This document shows, one piece after another, positions 11,845-22,683 of a DNA stretch of 39,824 nt. The notes beneath the pieces are model-generated. The model did not search any database, was not told the DNA's origin, and saw nothing but the letters and a program-made list of their open reading frames with translations. The translations under genes were made by a program, and so were the position numbers. The stretch comes from Sperchopsis tessellata (Eukaryota > Arthropoda > Insecta > Coleoptera > Hydrophilidae), in assembly GCA_033557685.1 (NCBI GenBank), contig JAWQRN010000092.1:1-39824 (forward strand), given 5' to 3'. The stretch's first letter is position 1. Each line of letters opens with the position of its first letter.

Positions 11845-12401
11845 TGTTATATTAAGAAATCTGGTATATAGAAGAAAGAAGTCTGGTTGTTTGCTGTCAT
11901 GCTCTTGGATCATGATTAATTTGCCTGCTGTGATTTAACACCACCATGGTATCTGTTGATTTCAGAAAAATAATCCATTATTAAATTATAATGTATGATG
12001 AAGGTGCGATATATAACGATGGATTTATTACCTCTTGATATTCACATACCAAGAGTGTACTTTGATGAGCAGCAAATTGAAATATCTAAACATGGAAATT
12101 AACTGCCCCATGTTGAATTTAATTTCATTTGTACAGTCTTGAAAAACATATATAAAACCTGAAACAAGGTAGTCTGATAGATATGTATCACCAGAGGCAA
12201 TATACCACCAATGCTATTATAATATTCAATCACTCTTATGTACTCTGAACGATGTGATGATGTAAACTAATATTTAAGTCTTTGTTAACCGTTAAATTAC
12301 TGCTTTATTGTTAATTCAGTAAAGATTGTGTTCAAATCAACACTCAAATAATTATCTATGTGTTGACTATTATTATTTCGTAAGCTTACTCATTCAGCAT
12401 A
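11845..12401. other. Intergenic sequence after SEPSECS
   Basis: Unique-looking AT-rich sequence with no recognisable gene, RNA or repeat end. Confidence 0.4.
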
Positions 12402-12403
12402 TA

Positions 12404-13326
12404 CAATGAACCCTCAATTTTCCAGATCTCGATTTAACGGACTTCAGATTTAATGGACAAAATATGTCATATGCGAAAATTAACATCCCGTTAATATAAA
12501 ATGGTTTTAAACAAGAATTGATTATAATTAAATTAACAGATTATTTTTTTATATATAAATTCAATATTATTTTTAATAAATTTCAGCAAATAGGCTATAT
12601 GTTGGGAAAAACATGGTAGAAATTTCACCAACAAGACACTATTAATGACACGGTAACTTGATCAAAAGGACATACGATTCAGAGGAACGAAGGAAAACAT
12701 TTTGCGCCCGTGCTATGATTTCTCATTATTTTTCTAACCCATTGTATAGTATAAATTTTGCAAATTTCGCTTACTCATTAAATCTTTTATATGCTTAGAA
12801 AAGTACTTATTTATGCAGCTAAATTTAACTAAATCAAAATTACTAATATTAAATTAAAATTAAAAACTAAAATAAACATTTCTGTCTATGTGATAAATGA
12901 AAAATATGTACCTAATAAATAAGACATAAATGAATTTGACATGCGGAACACCTCTAGTTCTACTTGAAGAAGGATAATTTATTACACTTGTGTTGGATAC
13001 TGGAGCAATATTTTTATATAAATTATAATTTATTAATTAATATTGCAGAAGAAAATGAAAAATGATTGCAACGAAAAACATGAACGATTTAAACACAAAA
13101 ATGTTGAGCGTTTTTATTATTAATTCCAAATAAATGTTTAAAATGTTACACCAATACATAACATAAATGAACATATGTAAAAAATAATACTCGATTGTTC
13201 ACTGACCTTAAAATTCGTTCATCATTTCTAGGTCTGCATTAATCACGGCAAGTGGGCACCTACAGACATTCTCATTTAATGGACACCTCTTTCCCCCACA
13301 TAGTTCAGAAAATAGAGGGTTCACTG
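12404..13326. mobile_element. Non-autonomous pogo/Tigger-like DNA transposon with TA target-site duplication
   Basis: The left end CAATGAACCCTCAATTTTCC and the reverse complement of the right end, CAGTGAACCCTCTATTTTCT, form imperfect terminal inverted repeats of about 23 bp. Both are flanked directly by TA (12402-12403 and 13327-13328), the target site of Tc1/mariner/pogo elements. ATTTAATGGACA occurs near both termini (about 12449-12460 and 13274-13285) in the same orientation. The roughly 920-bp interior has no transposase-like frame, so it is a deletion derivative or MITE-type copy. The end sequence resembles pogo/Tigger termini I know from animals; the exact family is inferred. Confidence 0.7.
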
Positions 13327-13328
13327 TA

Positions 13329-13792
13329 TAAACTTATATGTAAAATAATCAGATATTATATTCCCTGAACTGGTAACATTGATATTTTTTGTCAACTTCT
13401 TCAGAGCTTAACGATAATGGTATAAAAATTATTTAAAGTAAAGACTTAAGACCTAGGAGTTTAACATGTAATATAGGAAGTTTTTGTCCCTATTCCTGAA
13501 AAGTATAAGCTTATAAGTAAAAATATATGTTATGACAAACAACCATCCTGTTTGTGTGTAACCAGGTAATTTAAAGAAGTATATTTATTCAAAAGATTAC
13601 AAACAGAAGCAAGAGGCATAATAAAATCTGCAATCTGAAAGATTAAATTACATAAACATATTGTTTGCTTTCAAATACCTGTCCAAAATTATTGAGATAT
13701 TGACCTTTTTATTACATTATGTGCTACAATTTGAAATAATTGTATGGCAGTATTTTTTTTTATATATGGTAGGATAAATTTACTACACAGCT
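13329..13792. other. Intergenic sequence between the pogo-like element and the SINE
   Basis: AT-rich, with no coding signal or recognisable repeat. Confidence 0.4.
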
Positions 13793-14035
13793 ACCTTGGT
13801 GGCTTACTGGTTAGTTAACACACTGGTGCACAGTGGTTGCGAGTTCGTAGCCCCGCACAGGCGGTTTACTTATTATGATTAGAGAGAAGATGCTCTCAGT
13901 CTTTTGGTTGGGCCTACGTGCACATTAAAGAACCAAATTTCAGGTGTGGTAGTATACAAGTATGGTAGCTTAATTCCTGGTGTCAGTGGTGGGTCATAGC
14001 AGCAAAAATTGTACGATTTTAAATAACCGAACAAA
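13793..14035 (+). mobile_element. tRNA-derived SINE, second copy
   Basis: Box A-like TGGCTTACTGG at 13800-13810 and box B-like GAGTTCGTAGCCC at 13841-13853 mark a tRNA-derived head. It continues with AGGCGGTTTACTTATTATGA, a CTCTCAGTCTTTTGGTTGGG segment and GCACATTAAAGAACC. CAGGTGTGGTAG and GTGTCAGTGGTGGGTCATAG follow, ending in TTTAAATAACC. The body after the tRNA head parallels the copy at 11281-11518, while the tRNA heads differ more, so these may be two subfamilies sharing a tail. Confidence 0.7.
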
Positions 14036-14258
14036 CAAGAATTCTACTGTAGTTTTGGTTGTCAGAGCCTCTACACGATTTCCACCCAGAAACAATATTC
14101 ATATAGTAAGGGATCTGTTAAAATTCTTTAATATTGGCAATTAAGAAATTGATTTAAATAAAAATGGAGGTCAAACAACAGTTATTTAGCAAGAGGACTG
14201 TTCTACATCTTAAGACTCACTAACAAATCATAGCTTATCCCATTTTTCCATCACTTGA

Positions 14259-14330
14259 GTTCATTCATTGAAGAAACATCACACGCCTTGAAAATGTCCC
14301 TTAAACAGTGAACGAAACGGCGGCACTTTT
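14259..14330 (+). repeat. Penelope-like terminal motif, isolated copy
   Basis: TTCATTCATTGAAGAAACAT leads into GCCTTGAAAATGTCCC, a short loop and GAACGAAACGGCGGCAC. Two related copies lie on the minus strand at 19281-19345 and 18691-18750, bracketing a Penelope-like GIY-YIG fragment, so this is read as a detached terminal repeat of the same element family. No protein remnant is attached here. Confidence 0.5.
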
Positions 14331-14552
14331 CAAAGCATTTACATCTGGAAACATCTTTCATATATATAATAATATCTATTACCACAGGTGCTTTTAAATC
14401 AATGACATCATGTATGAGGACAAATAAATGTTTTATTAATGGTACAACTAAAGATGATTCAAATAAATAGGCAGGAAATTGGATAGGATTCTAACAAAAA
14501 AAGTTTTGCTAAGATCTTTCGTAATGTTTTTTTTTTTTGATAAACAGCCCTA

Positions 14553-14582
14553 CTGAAGATGGTTATCAAAGAATAACGAAAC
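14553..14582 (+). repeat. CTGAAGA / GAAAC hairpin, probable retroelement 3' remnant
   Basis: CTGAAGA at 14553-14559 is followed by GTTAT (14562-14566) pairing with ATAAC (14573-14577) and then GAAAC. The arrangement resembles the hairpin next to the Penelope-like remnant at 23503-23534. It recalls the hammerhead ribozyme core but has extra bases between CTGAAGA and the stem and no clear stem I. Confidence 0.4.
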
Positions 14583-14953
14583 TTTCGGTGCTTATTAAGC
14601 GACTGTAGAATATATCAAATTTTATTGTGAGAGGTTATATTTTATAGTTATCAACTAAATAATATTAAGAGAATGTGTAATTGGGATGTCAGAAATGTAA
14701 TTTTGTAAGAATAGAATTTGCAAAAGAAACAACCTTGTGAATAAGTTTTAGGCTAAATAAAATGGTACCCACCGAGATTGAACCTGGGAATGCTATTTCT
14801 ACTTTGTATCATTTAATTTAAATTTCCCGCAGTTTTTATCAATTATATAACGGTGACATCTAGCTTAAAAGATTTAGCTTTATCAGTTTGTTTACAAATG
14901 GTGTTTGAATTTGACGTTTTCAAAAGTAGAACAGTCATTTTAGTGTGTTATAA

Positions 14954-17900
14954 ATGTTTAATACTCAAGAAAACGAAGCTGTAGGATTTGAATCGAAATG
15001 GAAAGTAAAGAAGTAAATACAAAAATATATATATCAGAGTGTTGCAAAATTTTATTTCAATTATTTTCAGAGTTTATGCAGCTGGGAGCTCTCAGACAAC
15101 AGAATTTTCTTTAACTGAAATACATACCAATACAGCAACAACTGCAGAAATAGAGGTAAATAAATAAAGATGTATCAAGATCATGCTAAGTAAGTGTTCC
15201 ACGTAATATTGCATGTTTATATAATCAGGGTAGGTTTTAGTGAACTTGCATTTAAACTTGCATTTAAGCCTGTTATGCACTCGTATGTGTAAGAACTGTA
15301 CGTTTGCAGGTCTTAGCTATGATATTGTCCCCTTGTGCCTATCATTTTAGCTTGTCATTTAGGGTCACTTGAAGCTATTTATCCTTCGTAGAAGGTATCA
15401 AAAAGCGTCAATTAAAATGTTTCGACAATCCTCATAAATAATACGAGCTCTATTTTAGCAGACTAGACTGTACAATTTCTGATTTATTCTTCACCTTGGC
15501 TGCAATTTGTTCAAATATATAACACCAAACCAACTGAATAGCATGCTTATTTAAGCGTTTGGACAAATTTCTCAAAAAAATTTCTTTGTGAAGCAGAAGA
15601 AAATGTTTTAAAGAGTTTATTATCAATTCCACTACTCTGGAGTGTTACCTTAATTGTTATTTCTAATCTCTAAAATGTATTTTTATTGAATTTAAGGTTT
15701 AAAAACTTTGAATGTATACAAAGTGATTTACAACAGCTATCGTAACTCTTAATTTTTTTTCTGCTTTTAGACACAAACAGATGAGGTGGAAGAACAAAAT
15801 ATACCAGAAGTGGATATGCAAAAACTAGCTGATTGGCTGAAGAATATATACCCAAGTGTAAAAAGAGAAATTGATGAAGCAAATAATTCTCAAGCTTTCA
15901 AAAACTATTACCCATGCAAAGGTGGTAATGAAGCTTTTGCTAAACTTTTGCAGTCAATAAAAATTAATTCTGATGAGGCTTCTAAAACAGTGAGTTCCAA
16001 TATTTTTATTCTTTTTTTTTAAGGTCAAGTAGATGAAAATACTAAAATCTAATAAATAAGGTACAAGCACTTGAAAACATCATGTGCAAAATAACTGGAC
16101 AATAATATAACACAACTTTGCTCAGCAACGTTGAAAACCGAACACTATTTGAAGTAATTTAAAAATTTTTACCTACATCCTTGTTTACATGTAAGGCAAT
16201 TCATGAGTTCTTGGAAAATAGCTGGATAAGATTGGTGGTTATTTTTACACAATTGTTTTAATTTCATTGGAGCTTTATAGAAGAAAATGGCTGTATGAAG
16301 ATACCCACCATTCTCAACCGTCTATCGCTCCGGAACTGCCACTTGAGAATCATGCTCCAGAAAATAATTTAATTGTTAAATATGTAAAATAATAACAAAA
16401 TGATCATATAGGATGTATTTTATCCAAGGTTATAATATAAAAATCTTTAATTTTAAAAGTTATCCAAATTCCTTCTATCCAAGGTTGTGTATGTAAATCA
16501 TATTGGCTTCTTTGTCTAGGAGGTTATCCCAATGACAGAAGGTCTCATACACATGTTTGAATTTTTGTGTATTTTAAGAAGTATGTAGTGAAGAAGTTCT
16601 ACCAGAGCTGGCAGATAATTGATCGAATTTCCTGTTATTGTGATGGTTGTTTTGTTGTGGAAACCCATAATGTATTATATTTCGCAGTCTTAGAATCATA
16701 GAGTTTTAACTAAAATATTACTAGTTTTAAAGTATAAACCTTTAAAGTTGCGTTTTGTTTATTCTTATTTTTTTCTAAGGAAAGTCGCTTTATAAATTTA
16801 ATGTACAACCTTAATTCCTTAATTTTTAATTAAATATTTTTTGACCTTGTCCCATAAAATTAATTCTCAATGTTTTTTTAACAATTCAGTTATACATATA
16901 TTATAGAAGGATCCACTAAAAATTAGAGACTATTTTTAGCAATGTAATTTGTTTGATCATGTTTTTGAGTACATCGATCTGTTGCTCAAATTAAAAAAAA
17001 GCTTTTAGATAAACCTTTTTAGGATATTATTTCTTATTCTACCCATTCCTGATGCTTTAAATATGGTTTTCACTTCAATGAATGCACATATAACCTCATA
17101 CAAGAACTTAAATTTTCACGAAAATGTCAGTGAGAACCTTGTGATTCTAAGGTTGCGATTCACTTAAAGCGGTTGAATTCTTGCACTTAAACATATATGT
17201 GACTATAATACTTTTAGACATTACCAGTTTCTGCTCTGTCGTGGAATTCCACAGGTCGAACATTGGCAGTTTCTTACATTCAAACTCATAAAACTTGGTG
17301 TTACCATACAGGAATGATATATTTCTACACATTTGATAGGTAAGTAACATTTCAAGTTGGTTTTACCTCCAAATGAAATCAAATTGCTAGTGACTTGATA
17401 AATTTAATGGTTGTGTTGTATCTCATTTTAATAAGATGCAAAATAACGTGTACTTCGTACTTAAATGTTTGTTGGTATTAATCACATTGAGTCTCTGAAA
17501 TGTTTTAATCATTTATGCAAAAGTTTATAGAGAAAATATGTGATTTCATTAAATTCAAACATACTTTCATTAAAATTAATTTTCAAAGAATAGTGTAAAT
17601 GTTAAAATTTTAGTAAATTGATCATTTTGTATACAATAACAAAATGCAATAATCAATTTACTGGGTACATTCAAAATCCACCTTTGCAGATTTGAGATTA
17701 AGAAGCACCAGTAGACCAGTTTAATGTTTCCCTGTCTTACGAATTCATCCCTTTAGACTTTAAATGTTTTAAAATATTGTATATTTAGCACTTCCAGATA
17801 TCATGAAAATGTTAAGAGACATAAAGTTTATTTCCTTTTGACAATTATTGTGCTTCATTCTGAAACTACATAATAGTGCAGAGAATAAATTGAAGTTTAT

Positions 17901-18527
17901 TGTTCACGTCAGTTTAAAGTATTTATCAATCCACTTCATTTGATGTTTAAATAATGGTACTGCTCTGTATGTTACTACCAATTCTGTAAAACCTAGTATT
18001 TGCAAAAGATATGTTTTCTATAAAATCAAAAAAACATTCTTAATCATATTATATAACTACCATTAATTTATATACTAGCTTTTTAAAGACATTGTGTCTA
18101 ATTGTGATAAAAGCATCAATTACACCTTTTTTCTGTTATATGTTATATAGAAATGATAAACTGCCAGATACGCCATCCAAGAAACTAACAACTGAAGCTT
18201 GTGTAACAGTTTTAAGATTTCATCCAACTTTGCCAACTATAATTGCTGGTGGTACATACTCTGGTTTGCAATTTTAAATAAAAAGTTTTTTATTTTTTTC
18301 TGAATGGTTTTAATTCTAGGAGAAATTTTAATTTGGAATAGTCAACATGATGAGAGTAATAGTGTAGTAGCTAAAGTTAGTGGCCATGAAGAAGGATTAA
18401 CACAGATATCATGGATTAATGACATTGATCCAGTAAAAACTGTACTCCTAGCAACTTCTAGTCTTGATGGATGTTTAAATTTATGGAATTTTAATTCAAC
18501 TGCTGGATCGTTGACAATTAAACAAAA
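14954..18527 (+). CDS. DYNC2I2: Dynein-2 intermediate chain 2 (WDR34), first six exons, 3' part not found
   Basis: The product is a WD40 intermediate chain of cytoplasmic dynein-2, the motor for retrograde intraflagellar transport. Exons: 14954-15012, 15071-15155, 15771-15989, 17218-17339, 18151-18263 and 18320-18527, with consistent phases (806 bp, 268 residues). The start was chosen because it gives VGFESKWKVKK, matching the N-terminal QWR block of WDR34 proteins. T49-Q50-T51 lies in the acidic context ETQTDEVEE, a likely LC8 (DYNLL) binding motif. A helical stretch (ADWLKNIYPSVKREIDEANNSQAFKNY) precedes the WD40 region, which includes ALSWNSTG, VLRFHPTLPTIIAGGTYSGE, ILIWNS and LLATSSLDGCLNLWNF. 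Human WDR34 has about 536 residues, so roughly half the propeller is missing. The donor after exon 5 is GTTTGC, a weak GT site. Exon 6 ends at a good GTAAGT, so more exons must follow. Confidence 0.9.
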
Positions 18528-18659
18528 GTAAGTTTAAGTAATCATTACTTTTACATAGATATACAAACAAAAGTAGTTTAGAGGCTTTATAAATATGTAG
18601 TGTTTACAACTATTACTGTGAAACACTGCTGCAAGTGTTGTGCTTGCTATAGTTACAAT

Positions 18660-19370
18660 CTTGAACCTTTTAATTCCACATGAGTACATTCCGAGGGTTG
18701 GACATTTTCAAAGCAAGTGATGGTGTTTCAATGAATAAACACTGAACTGAACTTGGCCAGATCATGCTTATATAGGCAAGTAGTTACGTGAGTGATACGT
18801 ACTATTTTCGAATGTAGGAGGAAAGAAACGAGCCAGATGAACCTCCAAGCAACTAGAAGTTGAAAATCATCATACCTATTAATATTGTTAGGATGATTAT
18901 AAATCTTAATGGCTTCTCTGAAGTTTCTGGGGATATATGAAAAGTCTCAAACCAAGACTTTGGTATCTTCAAACAGAATGGTGAGACCTGTTCAATGATG
19001 ATATTCAATCACGACTGATTGAGTAATATGACTAAGATGAGTACAGCTTTCGTGTTCCTTTAGACCATAGCAATGGTATGTTTAGTTTCTCCGATAAAAA
19101 ACTTGCCACAGGAACAAGCACCCGATAAAACCCTTCGTTTTGCAGTGGGATGACATCGTTTATAGAAAGGAGACTTTATGTTATCTTTTGAATTGGAGAG
19201 ACCGTGCTGTTAGAATAAAGGCAGTTTTGTTTGTGGAATCCTTGATGAGTGGTAGAAAAGCTAAACCGTGTATAGGCACTGAAAAGTGCCGACGTTTCAT
19301 CCACTGTTGCAAGGGACATTTTCAAGGCAAGTGTTGCTACTTCAACGAATGAATTCACTGCATAGAATCT
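18660..19370 (-). mobile_element. Penelope-like element fragment with GIY-YIG remnant and terminal motif at both ends
   Basis: On the minus strand, ACSCGKFFIGETKHTI at about 19125-19075 matches the start of the C-terminal GIY-YIG endonuclease of Penelope-like elements. Downstream come HTILFEDTKVLV, YIPRNFREAIKIYNHPNNIN and DDFQLLVAWRF (about 18990-18840), the typical tail. The motif CCTTGAAAATGTCCC occurs at 19281-19330 just before the coding remnant. A partial copy (CTTTGAAAATGTCC with matching upstream ATTCATTGAA) lies at 18691-18750 just after it. This fits a 5'-truncated element preceded by a piece of the terminal repeat. Multiple frameshifts and stops make it inactive. Confidence 0.7.
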
Positions 19371-19921
19371 TCATTTGCTGTATCATAGGCAAAATGGTCT
19401 CAATTAAGATTCTTTTTGAGGTTCTTAGATAAAGTTTGACCAACCTAGGTCACGAGTATTAGATGTATGCCAAATCCCTCTGAATCCATGCATTTGCCAG
19501 CTTTATAAGGCAAATAAAGTTCAGTAGATAACTTTAGGAATTCGACAATGCGTGTAGCAATAAATTCTTTTTCCAATATGAATGTGGATGTTTTTAAGTT
19601 TTGAATTGTACCTTAAGATTATGAACTCATAAATTCCTCTTTAGTGGGTGGCATGGTTGTAGTGATGTACTAAAGTCAGATTCTTGGTAATGATTTGGAA
19701 AAAAGACGAATATCACAGTTTAATTTCTACTCAATTAATCAACAAAAAAATCCGTATCAAATCTATATAAACTGCAAAATGGCATATGTGTTTCTAAGGA
19801 CCAGTATTATAAAACTTAAGTAAATTGTTTATTATGGAGATAAAATTCATTTGACTACTAAAATGATTTAACCTGTCTGTTTCTGTATTATAAATAAAAA
19901 GTAAATCTAGTTGCCTAGCAA
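19371..19921. other. Unassigned sequence between retroelement pieces
   Basis: Some minus-strand text is richer in codons than the AT background, for example TSLQPCHPLKRNL near 19660. No domain can be named. It may be further decayed Penelope-like or LINE sequence. Confidence 0.3.
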
Positions 19922-20039
19922 ATATATTAGTACTGGCCTGTATATCGTATTGTGTGTGTCATTTTGGTCTTTTTAGATTCCTGTTTGTTGCTAGGAATTA
20001 TCTTGTTTATAGCATGGTAACTCATGTTGGATGCCTTAA
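19922..20039 (-). repeat. Duplicated fragment of LINE RT C-terminus
   Basis: This roughly 118-bp stretch is a close direct repeat of 20394-20515 within the adjacent LINE: both contain ATATATTAGTACTGG, TCATTTTGGTCTTTTT and TTGTTTATAGCATGGTAACT. It encodes the NKTILCNEQ to GSETW-proximal region and sits immediately beyond the 3' end of that LINE in the same orientation. Confidence 0.7.
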
Positions 20040-21620
20040 TAATATTTATAATCTTTTTACATCTCTTTTATCCTTTCAGATGTCGAGATAATTTTCCTCT
20101 CTTCTCTATTCAATTCTCTTTATCAATTCGTTCCATTGTTTCCTGTTCCTTACCTTTTCTCTTGCCTCTTGGCATCCAATGTTGTTTCTATCTAGTATTT
20201 CCTCTATGTTGTTCTCTCATGTTTTCTGTGGTCCTTCTCTTTTCAGTATTCCTTCTACTTGCAGCTGTGTTCTTATCTGATCATTTCTCATCCTGTCCAT
20301 CCTTATGACTCCCTCCACCTTTCTTAAGTATTTCATTTTTGCCGCCTAAATTTTACTTTTCAATCTCTGATTCAACAACCATGTCTCACTCCCATATATT
20401 AGTACTGGTCTGTATATCGTTTTGTATTGTGTCATTTTGGTCTTTTTGGATACCTGTTCGTTGCAGAGAATTGTCTTGTTTATAGCATGGTAACTCCTGT
20501 TTGCTGCCTGTATCTTGTTATTTATATCGTCCTCTAAACTACCCTTGTTGTTTAGAGTTGAGCCCAAGTATTTAAATGATTCCACCTGTTCGATTACTTT
20601 TCCATTTATCTTTATGTCTGTTGATTACTTCTTCTCTCGCTATCACCATGAGTTTTGTCTTTACTGCATTTATATCCATGCCTTGTTTGCTTAATTCTTC
20701 ATTCCATACATTTTTATTGTGTTGTAGTTTTTCATCGCTATTTGCTAGTACTGCAAGATCATCAGCAAAAGCACACCCGCTAATGTTGTTCTTATTAGAT
20801 TAATGTATCCTACCTCTCCTTTTTTTTTGTTTTTTCTTTATCTTCTATATAATGCTTTCCAATAACACTATACATACAAGGGAGCTTAGTGTTCCTCCCT
20901 GTCTAAATCCCTGTGTTGTTATAAACTCTTCTGATGCTTCGTTTCCAGTTCTTATGAAGTTAGATGTCATTTTCTATATGCTTTTAATTGCCTTCAATAT
21001 TTACCCACTTATTTTCCATTCCTCCAGTATTTTCCACATATGTTTTCATCTCACTCTGTCGAATGCCTTCTCAAGGTCTATGAATGCTATGAATAGTTTG
21101 CTGTCCTGTGCCATTATCTTTTCTGTCAGTGTCCTTATTGTGAATATTTAATCCTGTATTGAATGGTCCTTTCTAAAACTGCTTTAAGCCCTTTCCATTT
21201 TTGCTTCCACTGCCTGTCTGAGTTTGCCTTCTATTATTCCCTCTTATATTTTAGCAGTTGTAAATATTAAGGATATTCCTCTGTAATTGTTACAGTTATT
21301 ACTATCTCCCTTTTTGTGCATAGGAAGTATCACTGCTTTCTCCCAGTCTTTTTGTATTTTTCCCAGCATCTCTAATAGAAATGTTTCTCCTTCTTCACCC
21401 ATATACTTAACTGATCCGATTTCATATTGTCATGTCCTTATGCTTTGCCATTTCTTAACCTTTTGAGTACTAATTTAATTTCCTCTCCTGTGATAATTTC
21501 TGTTTCTATGTTTCTGTTGTGCTCTCAAGCTCAATATTCTCGTTTTCTTCATCTTCAGTAATTTGCTTTCCTTCCAATAATTCTTCGAAATGCTCCTTCC
21601 ATCTCCTCATTATTTCATTT
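20040..21620 (-). mobile_element. Non-LTR retrotransposon (GSETW-type RT), 5'-truncated, inactive
   Basis: The minus strand retains reverse transcriptase blocks: GKAYGHDNMKSDQL (about 21460-21420), a broken FREGIRQ-like region, CAFADDLAVLANSDEKLQHN (20775-20715, catalytic FADD box intact) and AVKTKLMVIAREE (20665-20630). FKYLGSTLNNKG (20580-20545), INNKIQAANRSYHAI and YRPVLIYGSETWLLNQ (20410-20360) follow. It then runs into a Lys/Glu/Arg-rich tail ending near 20040. The block order matches the LINE in SEPSECS intron 5, so both belong to the same or sister families. Frameshifts and stops are scattered through it. No endonuclease portion is visible. Confidence 0.8.
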
Positions 21621-21779
21621 CTAATATGAAACCTTATTTTAGTAAATATATCATGTTGATTTTGCGACATAGAGAAAATAGATAATTTGTTAAGAATTCA
21701 AAACTGCACCCATTAAGCTATTTACTTTGAAAATAATCAAGGTTTTCTAAGATTGTCAAATCAAATACTAAGTGAAAAT

Positions 21780-22110
21780 GTCTTCGATATTGACAAGGTA
21801 ATCTAGAATAATTTTACATAATAGTTTTTCTCCTTTTTTCTCGATACAAACTTGATTAATGAATAAGTAGAAGAAATTTGGCGAGCTGTTTAGGTGGGAG
21901 ATCCAATGTTACTTATAATAGGTCGTATTAGATGTCCTGGTTTGTGGATCTTCTGGAGTCCGTATATCCTAGGAGTGCTTTATCTACCTCAACAAATGTA
22001 TTTTCCTTATAGAAAAATAGTAGTATTTCTTAGTCAAGATTTTATCAATGATTTTATTCATTAAATTCTCAGAAACTAAAGCAAATGATCGCTCCATTTA
22101 CTATTTGTTT
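21780..22110 (-). mobile_element. Penelope-like reverse transcriptase fragment
   Basis: On the minus strand, YGLQKIHKPGHLIRPIISN followed by IGSPT and, after a frame change, QLAKFLL (21967-21875) matches the Penelope-like RT block YGLPKIHKPG-RPIVS-IGSPTY-LAKFL. Upstream, ENLMNKIIDKI and a FSIRKI block (22065-22000) could be the preceding region. It may be the 5' part of the element whose GIY-YIG end lies at 18660-19370, with the LINE at 20040-21620 inserted between, or an independent copy. Confidence 0.65.
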
Positions 22111-22683
22111 TGTGTAATTATTTGAGGAAGATAAATATATGTAACATGTCAGTTCTGAGGTTTCAATTCATTTGTAACCGACAATTTCGAGTATGTTAAC
22201 TATAATGTTTACATCAATTTTGACCTTGTTCTCAAAAAATCGCTGCCAGGTTCACGGTAATCAACTTGACTTTATAAAAGAATAGTTTTGTGCGTAGTTG
22301 ACCTTTTTGGCGGCATTGGTAGCGTTTTTTTTTTGTTATTTCCTCGTTTGTTTTCACGTTAATGTATGTTAGTAGCTTTATTAAAATAAAAAAAATAAAG
22401 TTGAACGTACTCAAGTTCAGCATCTATAAGGAATTGGAAAGATCTACTGGACAACAGCTAAGATAACATCGTACCAGTTTCTTAAAATAACAAATTATTA
22501 ATTGAGAAATAATTAATATTGGTTTATATATATATACAAATGCAAGTTTTTATAATTAGTAATAAGTTGTTTGCTTTGTTTAGTGGAGCTTTACGCATTT
22601 GGAAAATACCATTTACGTACTGACCTTATAACGCAGTATTAAGTTATTTTTGGGTAAATTTTTGTGAATACATACAGCATAAA
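22111..22683. other. AT-rich spacer before Penelope-like element
   Basis: No recognisable coding or repeat signal. The last part could be the 5' boundary of the adjacent Penelope-like fragment. Confidence 0.35.

Noticed and set aside
14762..14810. Minus-strand GGTTCAATCTCGGTGGGTAC resembling a tRNA box B
   Set aside because: No box A at the right spacing and no cloverleaf. At most a SINE fragment, too short to call.
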